Positions 25,301 to 36,621 of a stretch of 64,000 bases of DNA are shown here, piece by piece; position 1 is the first letter of the stretch; every line of letters begins with the position of its first letter. The notes below the pieces were generated by a model. It ran no database searches and was not told the origin of the DNA. It worked only from the letters and a program-made list of their open reading frames with translations. The stretch lies in contig NC_087247.1 in the NCBI RefSeq assembly GCF_037042905.1, forward strand, positions 44,119,920-44,183,919, written 5' to 3'. The position numbers were made by a program, and so were the translations under genes. Source of the DNA: Lytechinus pictus. Taxonomy: Eukaryota; Echinodermata; Echinoidea; Temnopleuroida; Toxopneustidae.

Positions 25301-27126
25301 ACTGTGAGGATTTAAACATAAAATAAATCTTTGTTAGCAAAGATAACACAAATGGAGAATATAAAAGATCCAGCGACTTTATTGGTCCAATATTAATATG
25401 GGTTGTAAATTCAGCATCAATTATGGTTTCAGATCAGTGTCGATATTAAGGAACTTTTACATTCCTCAGTACTTTACCCATTCATATATTTCATTAATGT
25501 ACATGTATATATTCCTTACATCACCATGATTATTGTACCATCATTTGGTAAAAGTTGTTAGGTAGTTATTCGATATGAGCTTTTACATTCCACATTATTT
25601 ACCATACACAAATATGATTTATGTATTCAGTGGTACAACTGTTTCATAAAAAGTTCTGACAATGGCAGTGAATTAAGTGGTTTTGATTTTTTAGATGCAT
25701 GGTGAAAAAAGTGTTTTGGTGTCTTCACTTTTCTGGCATGAGTGAAGTCTATAGCCTATATAGCACTATCCATTTAAATGGTCATACTTTCGTTTAGCAC
25801 CAACCCTTTGTTCAACATTTTCAACATACAATATATTCATTACCAATTCGTCAAAATTGAAGAACTTTGAATCCGTAATTGTCGGTAAAACTTTAGATGT
25901 ACTATAAATACCTTTTTCCGAGTGAACTTAAATGGCTCTGGTATGGACGTAAAATGCATTTTTTTCTCTCCATTTTTGGGCACCTGTCTGAGAGCATTCT
26001 AAAGTACACTTTCGAAAAAAAGGTTAAAAAACTTTGTACCTGTTTTGAAGGTGCAACCCAATACCAAACCCAGAGCATCTATACAGGTATAATTTTGCAC
26101 CTTCCTGATTTGGAGCACCTTTATCATGTTTATGGTATTGATCCCATTTTTTGTTTGCCTGTCAGACAAAAAGACGGGTATATTACTCCGAATTTTATGA
26201 TGACCTCCTTTTGACGTGTAAGGATATGTTTACTCCCTGACAAGATTTGAGAGGTATGTCACCCAAATAAAAGTATTATATTAAATAAACAACGACAATA
26301 ACCTTATTTTTCACAAGTGTCTTCGGAAAAATACGTACTAGCATTAAAAATTACATGTATTTCATAAAACCTCTGAAATGACAGTATGATAAACTAGTAA
26401 AAGACAGATTGAAAGGCAAAGGATGTACTAACAATTAATTTTCATTTCAGGTGGGTTTTAAGATTTGAAGTTCATTGTTCTGTCTGTTTCTAGAAATACA
26501 ACAATTAATGATATCCACATTGTCGACCCTGTCTCAATCAGTTCGTGCCTGCCTTTGTGCAAGGAATTGCCTCTTACCATAATTAACTAGTCCCTCTGAA
26601 TTGACTCATAACAATATGTCATCTAGTCACTGTGAGCTTGAAAGTTGTAATTGTTTTATATCAATAGGATTTAACAAATCTCACAAACAATTTAACCAAT
26701 CTCACAAATAATTTAACCACTAAGAATAACAGTGGACGCCATATTGGAAATTCAATTTGACACACTGTTTGCTTTTCATATTGACAAATAATGTGAGTTG
26801 ACCTACCAGTTTTTAAATACAGTAAGCAGCCTTTTGAATTTGATATTCTCTCGTCCCAAGACAGGGCCGTAACTAGGTGGGTTCTGAGGATAAGGTTTGA
26901 TCTCCTTGAAGCAAGTTTAGGTATATTATAACGCAGGGGCGTCGATCCATTTTTCAGATTGGAGGGGCAAGATCATGAATCAACGTTTGAAAGGCGCTCG
27001 ATCACACAAAACAAACGAACTCACCCACACACACACACACACACACATAGGCCTATATATATATTGCTTGTCATTGTTCGAAACCCACCTTCACCCGACA
27101 AAGGAAATTATAATTGGTATAGTGTC

Positions 27127-27392
27127 GAAAATCTGTCTATCTGACGGTCAATCGGATCGGGGTCGCCCTAGCCACTAACCCGTCTCTGTGGTCTAGTGGT
27201 TAAGGCACCGGCGTTCAAAGCTGGGGACCCGGGTTCGATTCCCGGCAGATACATTTTTTCGGCATCACCAATTTTTCCAAAGGGTAGATAGCTCTGGGGA
27301 ACCTTGATTTAAGCTACGCCTACCATTTTCATCCATTTCTTTACAATATTTAAATAAAAGAGTTGCCAAAGCTGTTGTACATGTATAACTTT

Positions 27393-27405
<13 letters not shown>
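27127..27405 (+). mobile_element. tRNA-like repeat, copy 2 (nested)
   Basis: Shares TCTGTCTATCTGACGGTCAA, GGATCGGGGTCGCCCTAGCC and the following tRNA-like part, then the TTTTTTCGGCATCACCAATT and GAGTTGCCAAAGCTGT blocks, with copy 1. The tRNA-like part is 27182-27253, again with a TCA anticodon, but the acceptor stem has one mismatch (CAGATAC). The right end runs into CA/TA microsatellite. It lies inside the hAT-like element. Confidence 0.75.
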
Positions 27406-27426
<21 letters not shown>

Positions 27427-27469
27427 TATATGACTCATGAGAAAGAGACACATATCTCACCAACAAATT

Positions 27470-27935
27470 AATGCGAGCGCGAAGTGCGAGCTGAAATTTT
27501 TTAGCATTTACTGACCTGAAAACAGGAAAAATGTACCTGTTTAATTAGGACTGTTTGTAGTAACTCATGAGGACTACACAGATAATGCGAGTGCCGAGAG
27601 CGAGCTGAAATTTCTTTATATTCTTACCTGAAAGCTAAATATTCTAAGAATTTTTGGTACCAATGATTAAGATGGGTAACTAAAAGAACAATAGATGCGA
27701 ACGCGAAGCGCGAGCTGAAAAGTTTGATATTTAGATCTGAAAAAATTGACAGTATAATTGACGTTTTTAATAAAGAACAAGATATATATCCAACAAAAGA
27801 TTATTGCAAATCGATGCGGGAGTTCTTTTGAGGTTTAGAACTGAAAACAGGACATTCTATTCACCTATTTAATTATGAAAATTATGGGTTTTTTGCTACA
27901 GAAATTATGCGAGCGCGAAGCGCGAGCTGATTTTT
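27470..27935. repeat. Minisatellite with mirror-symmetric GC core, locus 1
   Basis: Units of about 105-120 bp, each with a core close to GCGAGCGCGAAGCGCGAGC followed by TGAAA and an AT-rich spacer with a CTGAAAA-type word. Cores lie at about 27472, 27580, 27697 and 27908, with a weak one near 27813. Units have diverged strongly outside the core. Confidence 0.75.
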
Positions 27936-29104
27936 TTAAATATTCCAATCTGAAAAACGGACATTGTGAGCACGATTTTAAATAAAGAACGAGTTGTGAA
28001 TCTCAATCTCGCTTGCTGATTTCTGTGTAACATAACAATCTTATTTTATTTTTGCACATGTGGAATTACTGGGGGGGGGGGTGCAAAACGATATGTTTCC
28101 CCCAAAATATTTTAATTGGTGGGGCAATCGCCCCCCCCCCCAGGATCGACGCCTCTGTTATAATGTTATGTTTTCTTCATTATTTTTGTACTCAAATAAC
28201 AATATATATCTATTGTAAATGTCGAAATAGGTGACCAAAATCGGGGAATCATGTAGTAACAATTCCACAAAGCCAACAACAAAATCGAATGGTGATATGG
28301 TGGACATAAACATTTTGGCTGGTAGCCTACCGGGAGGATGTTTATTCCACCATCCCCTGGAAGTGCTTCGGAAGCTAGGAGCCCTACTTCACCGGAATCT
28401 TGGGACCTGTCTGTGTTTAAGACCTGGGCCGGATCTCTGGATAGGTTCAGACCGGTAGTTGTTCAACCTGCTAAATGATATACCACTTACCATACCATAT
28501 AATCCCAGACACTGAAAGAGAGGGTGAACCATATGTCATTCCTTGTCTTATTCAAGATTGACTTCAATTCAAACAGTCAATGGTCAGGAATGAATTTACC
28601 TGATTCTTTGAGATACAACTCTTTATATGGATTTTAAAAAATGCAATTACTGTTTTCATGCCTTATCATGGCGTATCAAGGCAAATCGATGACCAGAGTA
28701 AATCGCACTCATTTCAAACTTTTTGACGCATGCTGCTTCTACCTTTGTTTATTCGATTATTCTTTATATTTTTTAATTCCTTTATCTTTATTTTCTTTAT
28801 ATTTTATTGTTTGTGAGAGCCCCGAAACTTGCACCTATGTCCAAAGCATACGTCAGAGGTCTTTTTCACCCATCAAGTACCACTACCATTAGCAACATCA
28901 CTTACCAACTTAACTTCGACTTCAACGGCACGTTCATCGTGCATTGAAAATACTATCATAAAACAAGCATCACTCCTTTTTCTTGACTAGATTACCATAC
29001 CCGCCACACATACACGACCACACAACGTGCAATACCATCGTGACCATACTGAAATAAGTATGTAATGTTGTTCATTGTTTATATTATTACTTGGAAGCAA
29101 ACCA

Positions 29105-30215
29105 GTATCAGTAACGTGGTCACTCCCACGACTATCTCTCCCGCCACCGCTACGATCACAATCACGTCTACCACCAGCATCACCACCACCACCACGTGTA
29201 TCATAACCACCACCATCATCAACACCACCACCACCAGTATCATAACCACCACCATCATCAACACCACCACCAGTATCAGAACCACCACCATCATCAACAT
29301 CACCACCACCACCAGTATCAGAACCACCACCATCATCAACACCATCACCACCAGTATCATAATCACCACTATGACAATCACAACTACTACTGCCACAACA
29401 ACAACAACTGCTACTACTACTACTACTACTACTACCGCCACCGGTACGATCACAATCACGTCTACCACCAGCATCACCACCATCATCAACACCACCATCA
29501 CCACCAGTATCAGAACCACCACTATCATCAACACCACCACCACCACCAGTATCAGAACCACCACCATCATCAACACCATCACCACCAGTATCATAATCAC
29601 CACTATGACAATCACAACTACTACTGCCACAACAACAACAACTGCTACTACTACTACTACTACTACTACTACCGCCACCGGTACGATCACAATCACGTCT
29701 ACCACCAGCATCACCACCATCATCAACACCACCATCACCACCAGTATCAGAACCACCACTATCATCAACACCACCATCACCACCACCATCATCAACATCA
29801 CCACCACCACAAGTATCAGAACCACCACCATCATCAACACCATCACCACCAGTATCATAATCACCACTATGACAATCACAACTACTACTGCCACAACAAC
29901 AACAACTGCTACTACTACTACTACTACCGCCACCGGTACGATCACAATCACGTCTACCACCAGCATCACCACCATCATCAACACCACCATCACCACCAGT
30001 ATCAGAACCACCACTATTATCAACACCACCATCACCACAACCATCATCGACACCACCATCACCAGTATCAGAACCACCACCATCATCAACACCATCCTCA
30101 CCACCACCATCATCAACACCACCATCACCACCAGTAATCAGAACCACCACCATCATCAACACCATCACCACCAGTATCATAACCACCACTATGACAATCA
30201 CCACTACTACTCCAC
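29105..30215. repeat. Compound CAC/CAT/CAA trinucleotide minisatellite
   Basis: Almost entirely trinucleotides of the ACC/ATC/AAC type, organised into longer units that start with CCGCCACCG(G/C)TACGATC at 29141, 29435, 29672 and 29927 (spacing 294, 237 and 255 bp). Each full unit ends in a CTA run after GCCACAACAACAACAACTGC. Because the period is 3, all frames stay open and give long Ser/Gly/Asp, Thr/Ile, Val/Met or His/Gln peptides. None shows a signal of being a gene. Confidence 0.9.
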
Positions 30216-30225
30216 AGAAACAACA

Positions 30226-30250
30226 ACAACTACTACTACTATTACTACTT

Positions 30251-30349
<99 letters not shown>

Positions 30350-30529
30350 TGCACTCTCTTCAACAATACGCAATGCTAAGTCTATTGAATCATTTAAAGC
30401 CAACCTCAAGTCCTATCTATTTTCATCATATTTAACACCCCTACTGTGTAATAATCTCTCTGCTCCTCTGATTGGAAAACTAGACAGAAAGCGCAATCTA
30501 AATGCTATTATTGTTGCTACTACTATTAA

Positions 30530-30619
<90 letters not shown>

Positions 30620-30658
30620 CTCTTCTACCACTACTACCACTACTGCCAATACTTCTAT

Positions 30659-30694
<36 letters not shown>

Positions 30695-30899
30695 ATCTAC
30701 TACTACTACTACTACTACTTATAATAATAATACTATTCTACTACTACTACTACTACTACTCCTGCTGCTGCTGCTGCTGCTGCTAGTACTACTACTACTA
30801 CTACTACTACTACAACTACTACTACTACTACTACTACTACTACTGCTACTGCTACTATTACTACGACTACTACGATTTCTACGACTACTCTTATTACTT

Positions 30900-30931
<32 letters not shown>

Positions 30932-30953
30932 ACTACTACTACTGCTGCTGCTG

Positions 30954-31008
<55 letters not shown>

Positions 31009-31091
31009 CACTACCACTACTACTACTACTACTACTGCTGCTACTACTACTACTACTACTACTACTACCACTACTACTACTACTACTGCTG

Positions 31092-31163
<72 letters not shown>

Positions 31164-31377
31164 CTACTACTACTGCTAATACTACTACTTCTACGACGAC
31201 TACTACTACATTTCCTATTACTTCTACTATACTACTTCTACTACTACGTCTACTACTACATTTCCTATTACTTCTACTACTACTACTTCTGCTGCTGCTG
31301 CTGCTCCTGCCGATGCTATTACTAATACTACTGCAACTATACTTCTACTACTATTGCTGCTGCTGCTACTACTACTA

Positions 31378-31459
<82 letters not shown>

Positions 31460-31520
31460 GCTACTACTACTACTACACTACTTCTACCACTACTACATCG
31501 ACTTCTACTACTATAGGCCT
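30226..31520. repeat. Long (CTA)n/(CTG)n microsatellite
   Basis: Runs of CTA, with blocks of CTG (30763-30784, 30912-30955, 31128-31160, 31290-31305) and some TTA/TCT units, interrupted by a non-repetitive island at 30350-30515. Together with the preceding block this makes about 2.4 kb of nearly uninterrupted trinucleotide DNA. The complement is TAG/CAG. Confidence 0.93.
30352..30512 (+). pseudogene. Relic of a non-LTR retrotransposon 3' end
   Basis: The island in the microsatellite reads in one frame as SIESFKANLKSYLFSSYL, resembling the SFKxxLKxYLF tail at the end of many LINE reverse-transcriptase frames. It is followed within about 60 bases by AGAAAGCGCAATCTAAATGC and TATTATTGTTG, resembling the conserved 3' tail of CR1/L2-like elements (AAAGCGCT...ATAAATGC then ATT repeats). 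Only this end remains. Confidence 0.45.
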
Positions 31521-33139
31521 ACTTCATGTACTTCAAATCGATAAATGAATATCGAGTTCGATATTTCTCACATCGGAGAAAAATTGGATGGATTAGATTT
31601 AGATGTTTTCGTCTTGTTGACATATTTGGACCAACATGAAATAATTTGACGGACAAATGAGTGCATGTATGAAAAAAAACATTATACTATTACAAATCTA
31701 AGTTGATAATGGTTTGATCCATGAACGATGATTTTTAATAAAATGTAAACCTAAGCCAACGGTACTGCTAAAATTGTAGATATAATTCTTATTCACACTG
31801 TCTAACTACGTTAAGAGAAAATCTGAATTGGGACAATTTGCAAATACAAAGTCATGGTGAGAATTTTCTTTAAAAGGATAACATTCAGACATTGATGGGA
31901 GTTGTAGGGAAAGTTGTATCAAATGCATAGTAGAACATATCTGGGGTAAAATTTCGTTTTGGTAATAAAGAAATCAGTAACGAATGGCTTCAAAATCTGT
32001 TGTTAAGTATTTGTAAACTGACAAATATCTGAATATTATCTCGCTCTTTACAACTGCAACATTTCATTCAGTAATTGTTAGTAATTGATACAAACATTGT
32101 GCCCGAGGGGGTCATGATGTGTTCGACTTAAATGTATCATTTCGATATCAACTCGTTGAACCCATCTCTCTTTCTTTCTGAATGTCTTTGTTCATTTCTT
32201 GTTTTCCCCACTTGAAATATTTGTTTTGAAATTATTTTGTTCATATTCAGCTTCATGCTATGCCTAAGAGAGTGATTTACTTTCGCCTCGCCCTTTCTAA
32301 TTAACGCACCTATCAAGATTCGCCCACATATCACTGTCATCTCGCTTCAGGAGGCAAGCCATATTTACTATCAGTTAACGTCTGAGGTACTCAGATGAAT
32401 TTCGATGAGATTTAAACGGATCGAGTGGAGTTAAAAATGAGTGGATAGTACAGGGTAGACTAAACTATAATACAATTGTATATTAATTCAATATGAAATC
32501 CGATATAACGAGTACCGTTTACAATAATGTTCGATAATTGAACACATGTATATTAAAAAAGTTAGCATTTTAAATGGCGAATACTAAGTAAAGTATTTTT
32601 AAAAATAAGGAAAAAAAGTATCCCTAATATTTTTGCTGGTATAAATACCACGTCTCATGCATGAAATGTGGCGAATATTTCAAAATGTAGTCCTCGAAGA
32701 CAACATACGAATTGAACGAAGCTTGTAGTTTGTTTCCACTCATTTGCGCAAAATATGTCAAATTAACAAAAGTCTATTAAGATATCTTAATGCTAAGAAG
32801 AAATCAAACTTATAGCATACTCCCGGTCAAATAACTGAAATCCAAGGAAAAACGACAAAAATCAATGAAACAAAAATAATTGTATACCAAGTTTAGCTTC
32901 ATTGGAACTTGGAAGAAAAGATGAAAGCATTTTTTAAAAAGTTTTATGGAAGGACGTCATGGTAAAGAATGTCATTGTAAAATATCGATCTCTGATCTCC
33001 TAACATTCAAAATATGATCCCAACAAAAACAAGAACGAAAAACCAGCTGCAAGGCAAACATTTGTAAGCTTTTCCCATACTTGTATGTATTTCTACTTGT
33101 AATGCATTATACATTTATATATGTACTGTTTATTCAACT

Positions 33140-33368
33140 GCGCATTATAATAGTGTTATTACTATTTGCCCGACTATAGCAGTGCTGCCTACAAGCACTC
33201 TGGCATGTGAGGAATTTCTTCATACCTGGTACCCGTTCACGTCACATGGGTTAAGTGCAACACAATGTGGGTAAATTTCTTGCAGAAGGAAAACACACCA
33301 TGGCTGGGAAACGAACCCACGTCCCTCAGATTGAAAGACAAGAGTCAAACCACTAGACCACGACTTCT
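33140..33368 (-). mobile_element. tRNA-derived SINE
   Basis: On the minus strand the head (33367-33296) has GTGGTCTAGTGGTT (box A) and GGTTCGTTTCC (box B). The body follows with TGAACGGGTACCAGGTATG and GAGGAATTTC-like words in complement. The acceptor stem is not paired. The body word GGGTACC(A/C)GG recurs in the 40.4-kb SINE, so the two may share a core. Confidence 0.6.
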
Positions 33369-35353
33369 CATAATTATGATAATAATATTAAAGTCAACGT
33401 TTCCCAAAGCTTTGAAATAGTTTCTTCCATATTTCCCATGTCACCATGCTCAGAAATTACGTTTATAAGCGATGTAGATGGGATTGAAAATGATGATAAA
33501 AACAACGCAATATTTATTGAATCTGTGATTCTTTGTAGTATTTTTTAAAGAGTATCGTGCTAATTTTGACTAAAATCTTGCAATGAAAATACTCAGAGAA
33601 GTTCACTGCATAAATCAAATTAGATATGGCACTTTCCTCCATTTTCTTCGGAACACAACATACATGATTTTATTCAAACCCTCAATGTGTTAAATGAGAT
33701 CAACACAAGCAATGGAACAGACAATAATTACTTGCCGGCACGGTCATGGTATCTAATTCTACTCATTTACTCAATTCGTCATTCCGACTTTAAAAATTAA
33801 GCACAGTATGTACAAATCAATTCAAAATCCGCAATATGAATTCACGGTCATGTAAAATATTGGAACGCAAGGAAAAACAGTTGAATTATGCTAATGCCGC
33901 TGAAAAGGGCTATCCGCAATATTTCTTTTATAAAACATTTACATTTGAGTGTTTTTCTCTTGTATATAAATAAATAAAATCAATTAACAATTAAATACAA
34001 GCTTAGACAAATTTGGTGTATCATAACTCTCTGTAAAGTTATAACTTTTTATCCAAATTCTATTAATTTGTTGCCCAAACGACAACTAATCAAAAGGGCC
34101 ATTCTTTCTTTACAAGGAAAAAATAATTATTAATATAATTTTGAACAGTTTCTGGTTGCGTGCGTAGTTATCAAAGGTACTTGTTTTTATGAATGCAAAA
34201 TACAAATACAAAGATACTATGCAAACTTTTGATATGGTGACATGGTCTAGAAAAGAAATGAGGTACTCATCCGGCACTTATACCTTTATTGGCTTTTTAC
34301 CTATTCACTCTTTTCATTTTATCGAAACTTCATTCTCGCAATAGCCAACGTCTAAGGGTGATTTACAAGCCTCACGTAGGTGATAAGAATTTGAATTAAT
34401 CCTTTTGTTTTATTTATTGCAGAATCGTTTTCGATTTCCCATTAATCTATAACGTCAATAGATCATGAAACACGTGAAAGTATACGGGTTTCTGATCCTA
34501 AATTTCATACAATATAGTGTTATTTCAAGATATAACAAGTTAATGAGGTTATTAATTGATTGCAAATCAAAACTCCTCCGGCTTAGATGGAAACTTTCGT
34601 GCTCAGTGGAGTCCCTGATAATGAATAATCGTAACCCTTGAATTTGATTTGAGGAGCTAATGTAGACAAATATACATGTAGGCCTAGTTACTCACCAATT
34701 GATTGATTATGCCTGCTTTATGATACTGACATGAATGAGGAAATGTTGTCCTCATATTTAATATGGGATTTCCATAGAAATAAAACCAATGTTCACCTTT
34801 GTACCCAAGAATGAAAAAAAAAAGAAAATCAAAGAATTCATAGTAATAAAATTAGCAAAATAAAAACCTTTAAAATTGATTGAAGATAATTTCCGGAATC
34901 GTAGGAGATGATTGTGGTCATTGACAATACGCTGCCTGAACACGATGATGGCGCCTTGACCTTCACGAATTTGTGGAGAAATTGCCTTTATATCCAACGG
35001 TCATGATATTTCATCATTAATATGTTCCATATTCTTGATTTATAGTGCATCCGTACAGATTTATAATTTATCAAGTGGATATATGCGTTATGATATTATT
35101 TCAAAGAGAAATTTCATATTCATAAATGCACATCATTTTTTTACGACTATGCACTATGTCATGTTTGTGTGTTAAGGTCAGTCTAGATATTTGGTAGATG
35201 TAACGCCAACCTTCTCTCGAAAACACATCAAATTTACAAAAGTTTATGGAATATTTCAATCAAATGAAATAATATAAGCTCGATTACTGAATTGATTTTC
35301 ATACCCTCAATGTTGATGATAATTGTTTAAAACAGAGAAACGAAGGGAATATG

Positions 35354-35382
35354 GCATTTGATTTGATTTGATTTGATTTATT
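35354..35382 (-). repeat. (ATTTG)n retrotransposon-like tail
   Basis: Four ATTTG/A units next to TTTATTG. On the minus strand this reads CAATAAATCAAATCAAATC, an AATAAA signal running into a pentamer tail, as at 16.8 kb but in the opposite direction. No coding region is recognisable. Confidence 0.4.
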
Positions 35383-36223
35383 GTTTTTTTCTGCATTCAT
35401 AACATTCGTATATAATACATTTTTCATTACATAACAAACATAACATATTGGTAACTCGTTTTTGGCATCAATCATTAAGAAAACAAAAGACTAAATGAAA
35501 TAGTCATTATAAACAAATATGATCTACTATCAAATAATTTCAACATTTACAGTTTGCAGAAGAAGGATTGTCATTATAAGCAGATTGCTTGAAAATTGAC
35601 AACCCCGGAATAAAACTCACTAAATAAATTAATACATTTGTAAAGCAAGAATGGTAATGTTTGGTCATCATTATAATTATGAAGATGGAGATGATAAAAA
35701 TGAGGATTATGGTGATAATGGTGAAAGTGAAGGCCATGGAAATGATGATGATGATGGTCATGGAAGAGTATTTGGTGATTATCAAATCAAAGGAAGAAGG
35801 ATGTAATGATTAACCGAAATACTGACACAGAAAACTTACTTCAAATATTCTGATAATAACATGGATTTAACATTTGCCTAAAATGAGTAAAGAGATGCGC
35901 ATCTTTTTATAGACTCTGGTAGGGAGTTCCATAAATCGGGACCGTGGTGTCTAATGGATCTCTGTGCATATTCTGGGGTTGATTAAATGAAAATTCAAAG
36001 AGTTACGTGTAGGGTATGAATGAATAGATGTGTTCATTGTATAACATTGTGGAATGAAGGTGGAAGCATGTTTTTGCATACTTGAACATCAGCAGTAAAC
36101 TTTGAAGTGAATTTATATCAAATGCTGTTAAGAGTCTTTAGTTTTATTATGCTGTTGATGAAAATTGAAAAATCGATAAAAAGCATCCTGATTGATCCAA
36201 GTTCCAATAACCATAACAGCGAT

Positions 36224-36621
36224 GGTAAATTGCCAGTTCGTCTACTGCCAATTCGTCAATTCACCAAATGGTCTTCTTTCATTTAGTCTAATGCAACTCC
36301 GTCCATCAACATTTTCTCTATCAACCATTTGGTCCAATTCTCACTTCGTCTAATCACCATTTTGTGTATGAAAATTTTGTCTCATAACCTGTTGGTCTAA
36401 TATCCATTTATTTTCATTCATTTTGCACTTCATACTTAGTCCAATTTGACAAAATGGTATATGGACTAAATGGCTATTGGAACAACTAGTTATTAGACGA
36501 AATGGTGATTGGATGAAATGACATTTTACCATGTGGATAGTGGACGAAATGATGGTAGACCAACTGATAATAGAAGAGTTGGCAATTGGACGAATTGGCA
36601 TCAGACGAATTGGAATAAACC
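36224..36621. mobile_element. 398-bp foldback element with perfect 8-bp target duplication
   Basis: Flanked by ACAGCGAT at 36216-36223 and 36622-36629. Termini GGTAAATTGCCAGTTCGTCT and (reverse) GGTTTATTCCAATTCGTCTG are imperfect inverted repeats. The inside is made of degenerate 15-18-bp units of the type (T)GCCAATTCGTCTAAT in the left half and their complement (GACGAAATGG...) in the right half. Non-coding. The perfect duplication makes this a convincing insertion; an 8-bp length fits hAT or P-type transposases. Confidence 0.85.

Larger units (their letters stand above)
26934..28157. mobile_element. hAT-like non-autonomous element with internal minisatellite
   Basis: Ends CAGGGGCGTCGATCC and (reverse) CAGAGGCGTCGATCC, flanked by TTATAACG and TTATAATG, an 8-bp target duplication with one mismatch. 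CAGRG termini and 8-bp duplications fit the hAT superfamily. C runs lie just inside the right end. The interior holds a CA microsatellite, a tRNA-like repeat copy, a TA microsatellite and four or five units of the mirror-symmetric minisatellite. No transposase coding is visible. Confidence 0.75.

Noticed and set aside
25897-26214. 105-codon frame on the plus strand
   Set aside because: No domain, no neighbours and no codon bias; the sequence around it looks like diffuse repetitive AT-rich DNA.
28987-30435. Open frames of 300-459 codons on both strands
   Set aside because: They arise because the DNA has a 3-base period. Peptides are runs of one or two residues on all frames, and there is no domain, splice or start evidence.
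30502-31548. Poly-Leu, poly-Val, poly-Tyr and poly-Thr frames
   Set aside because: Translations of the CTA/CTG microsatellite.
36224-36621. CRISPR-like array
   Set aside because: Short repeated units occur, but they are degenerate, switch orientation at the middle, lack regular spacers and lie within an 8-bp target duplication in an animal genome.
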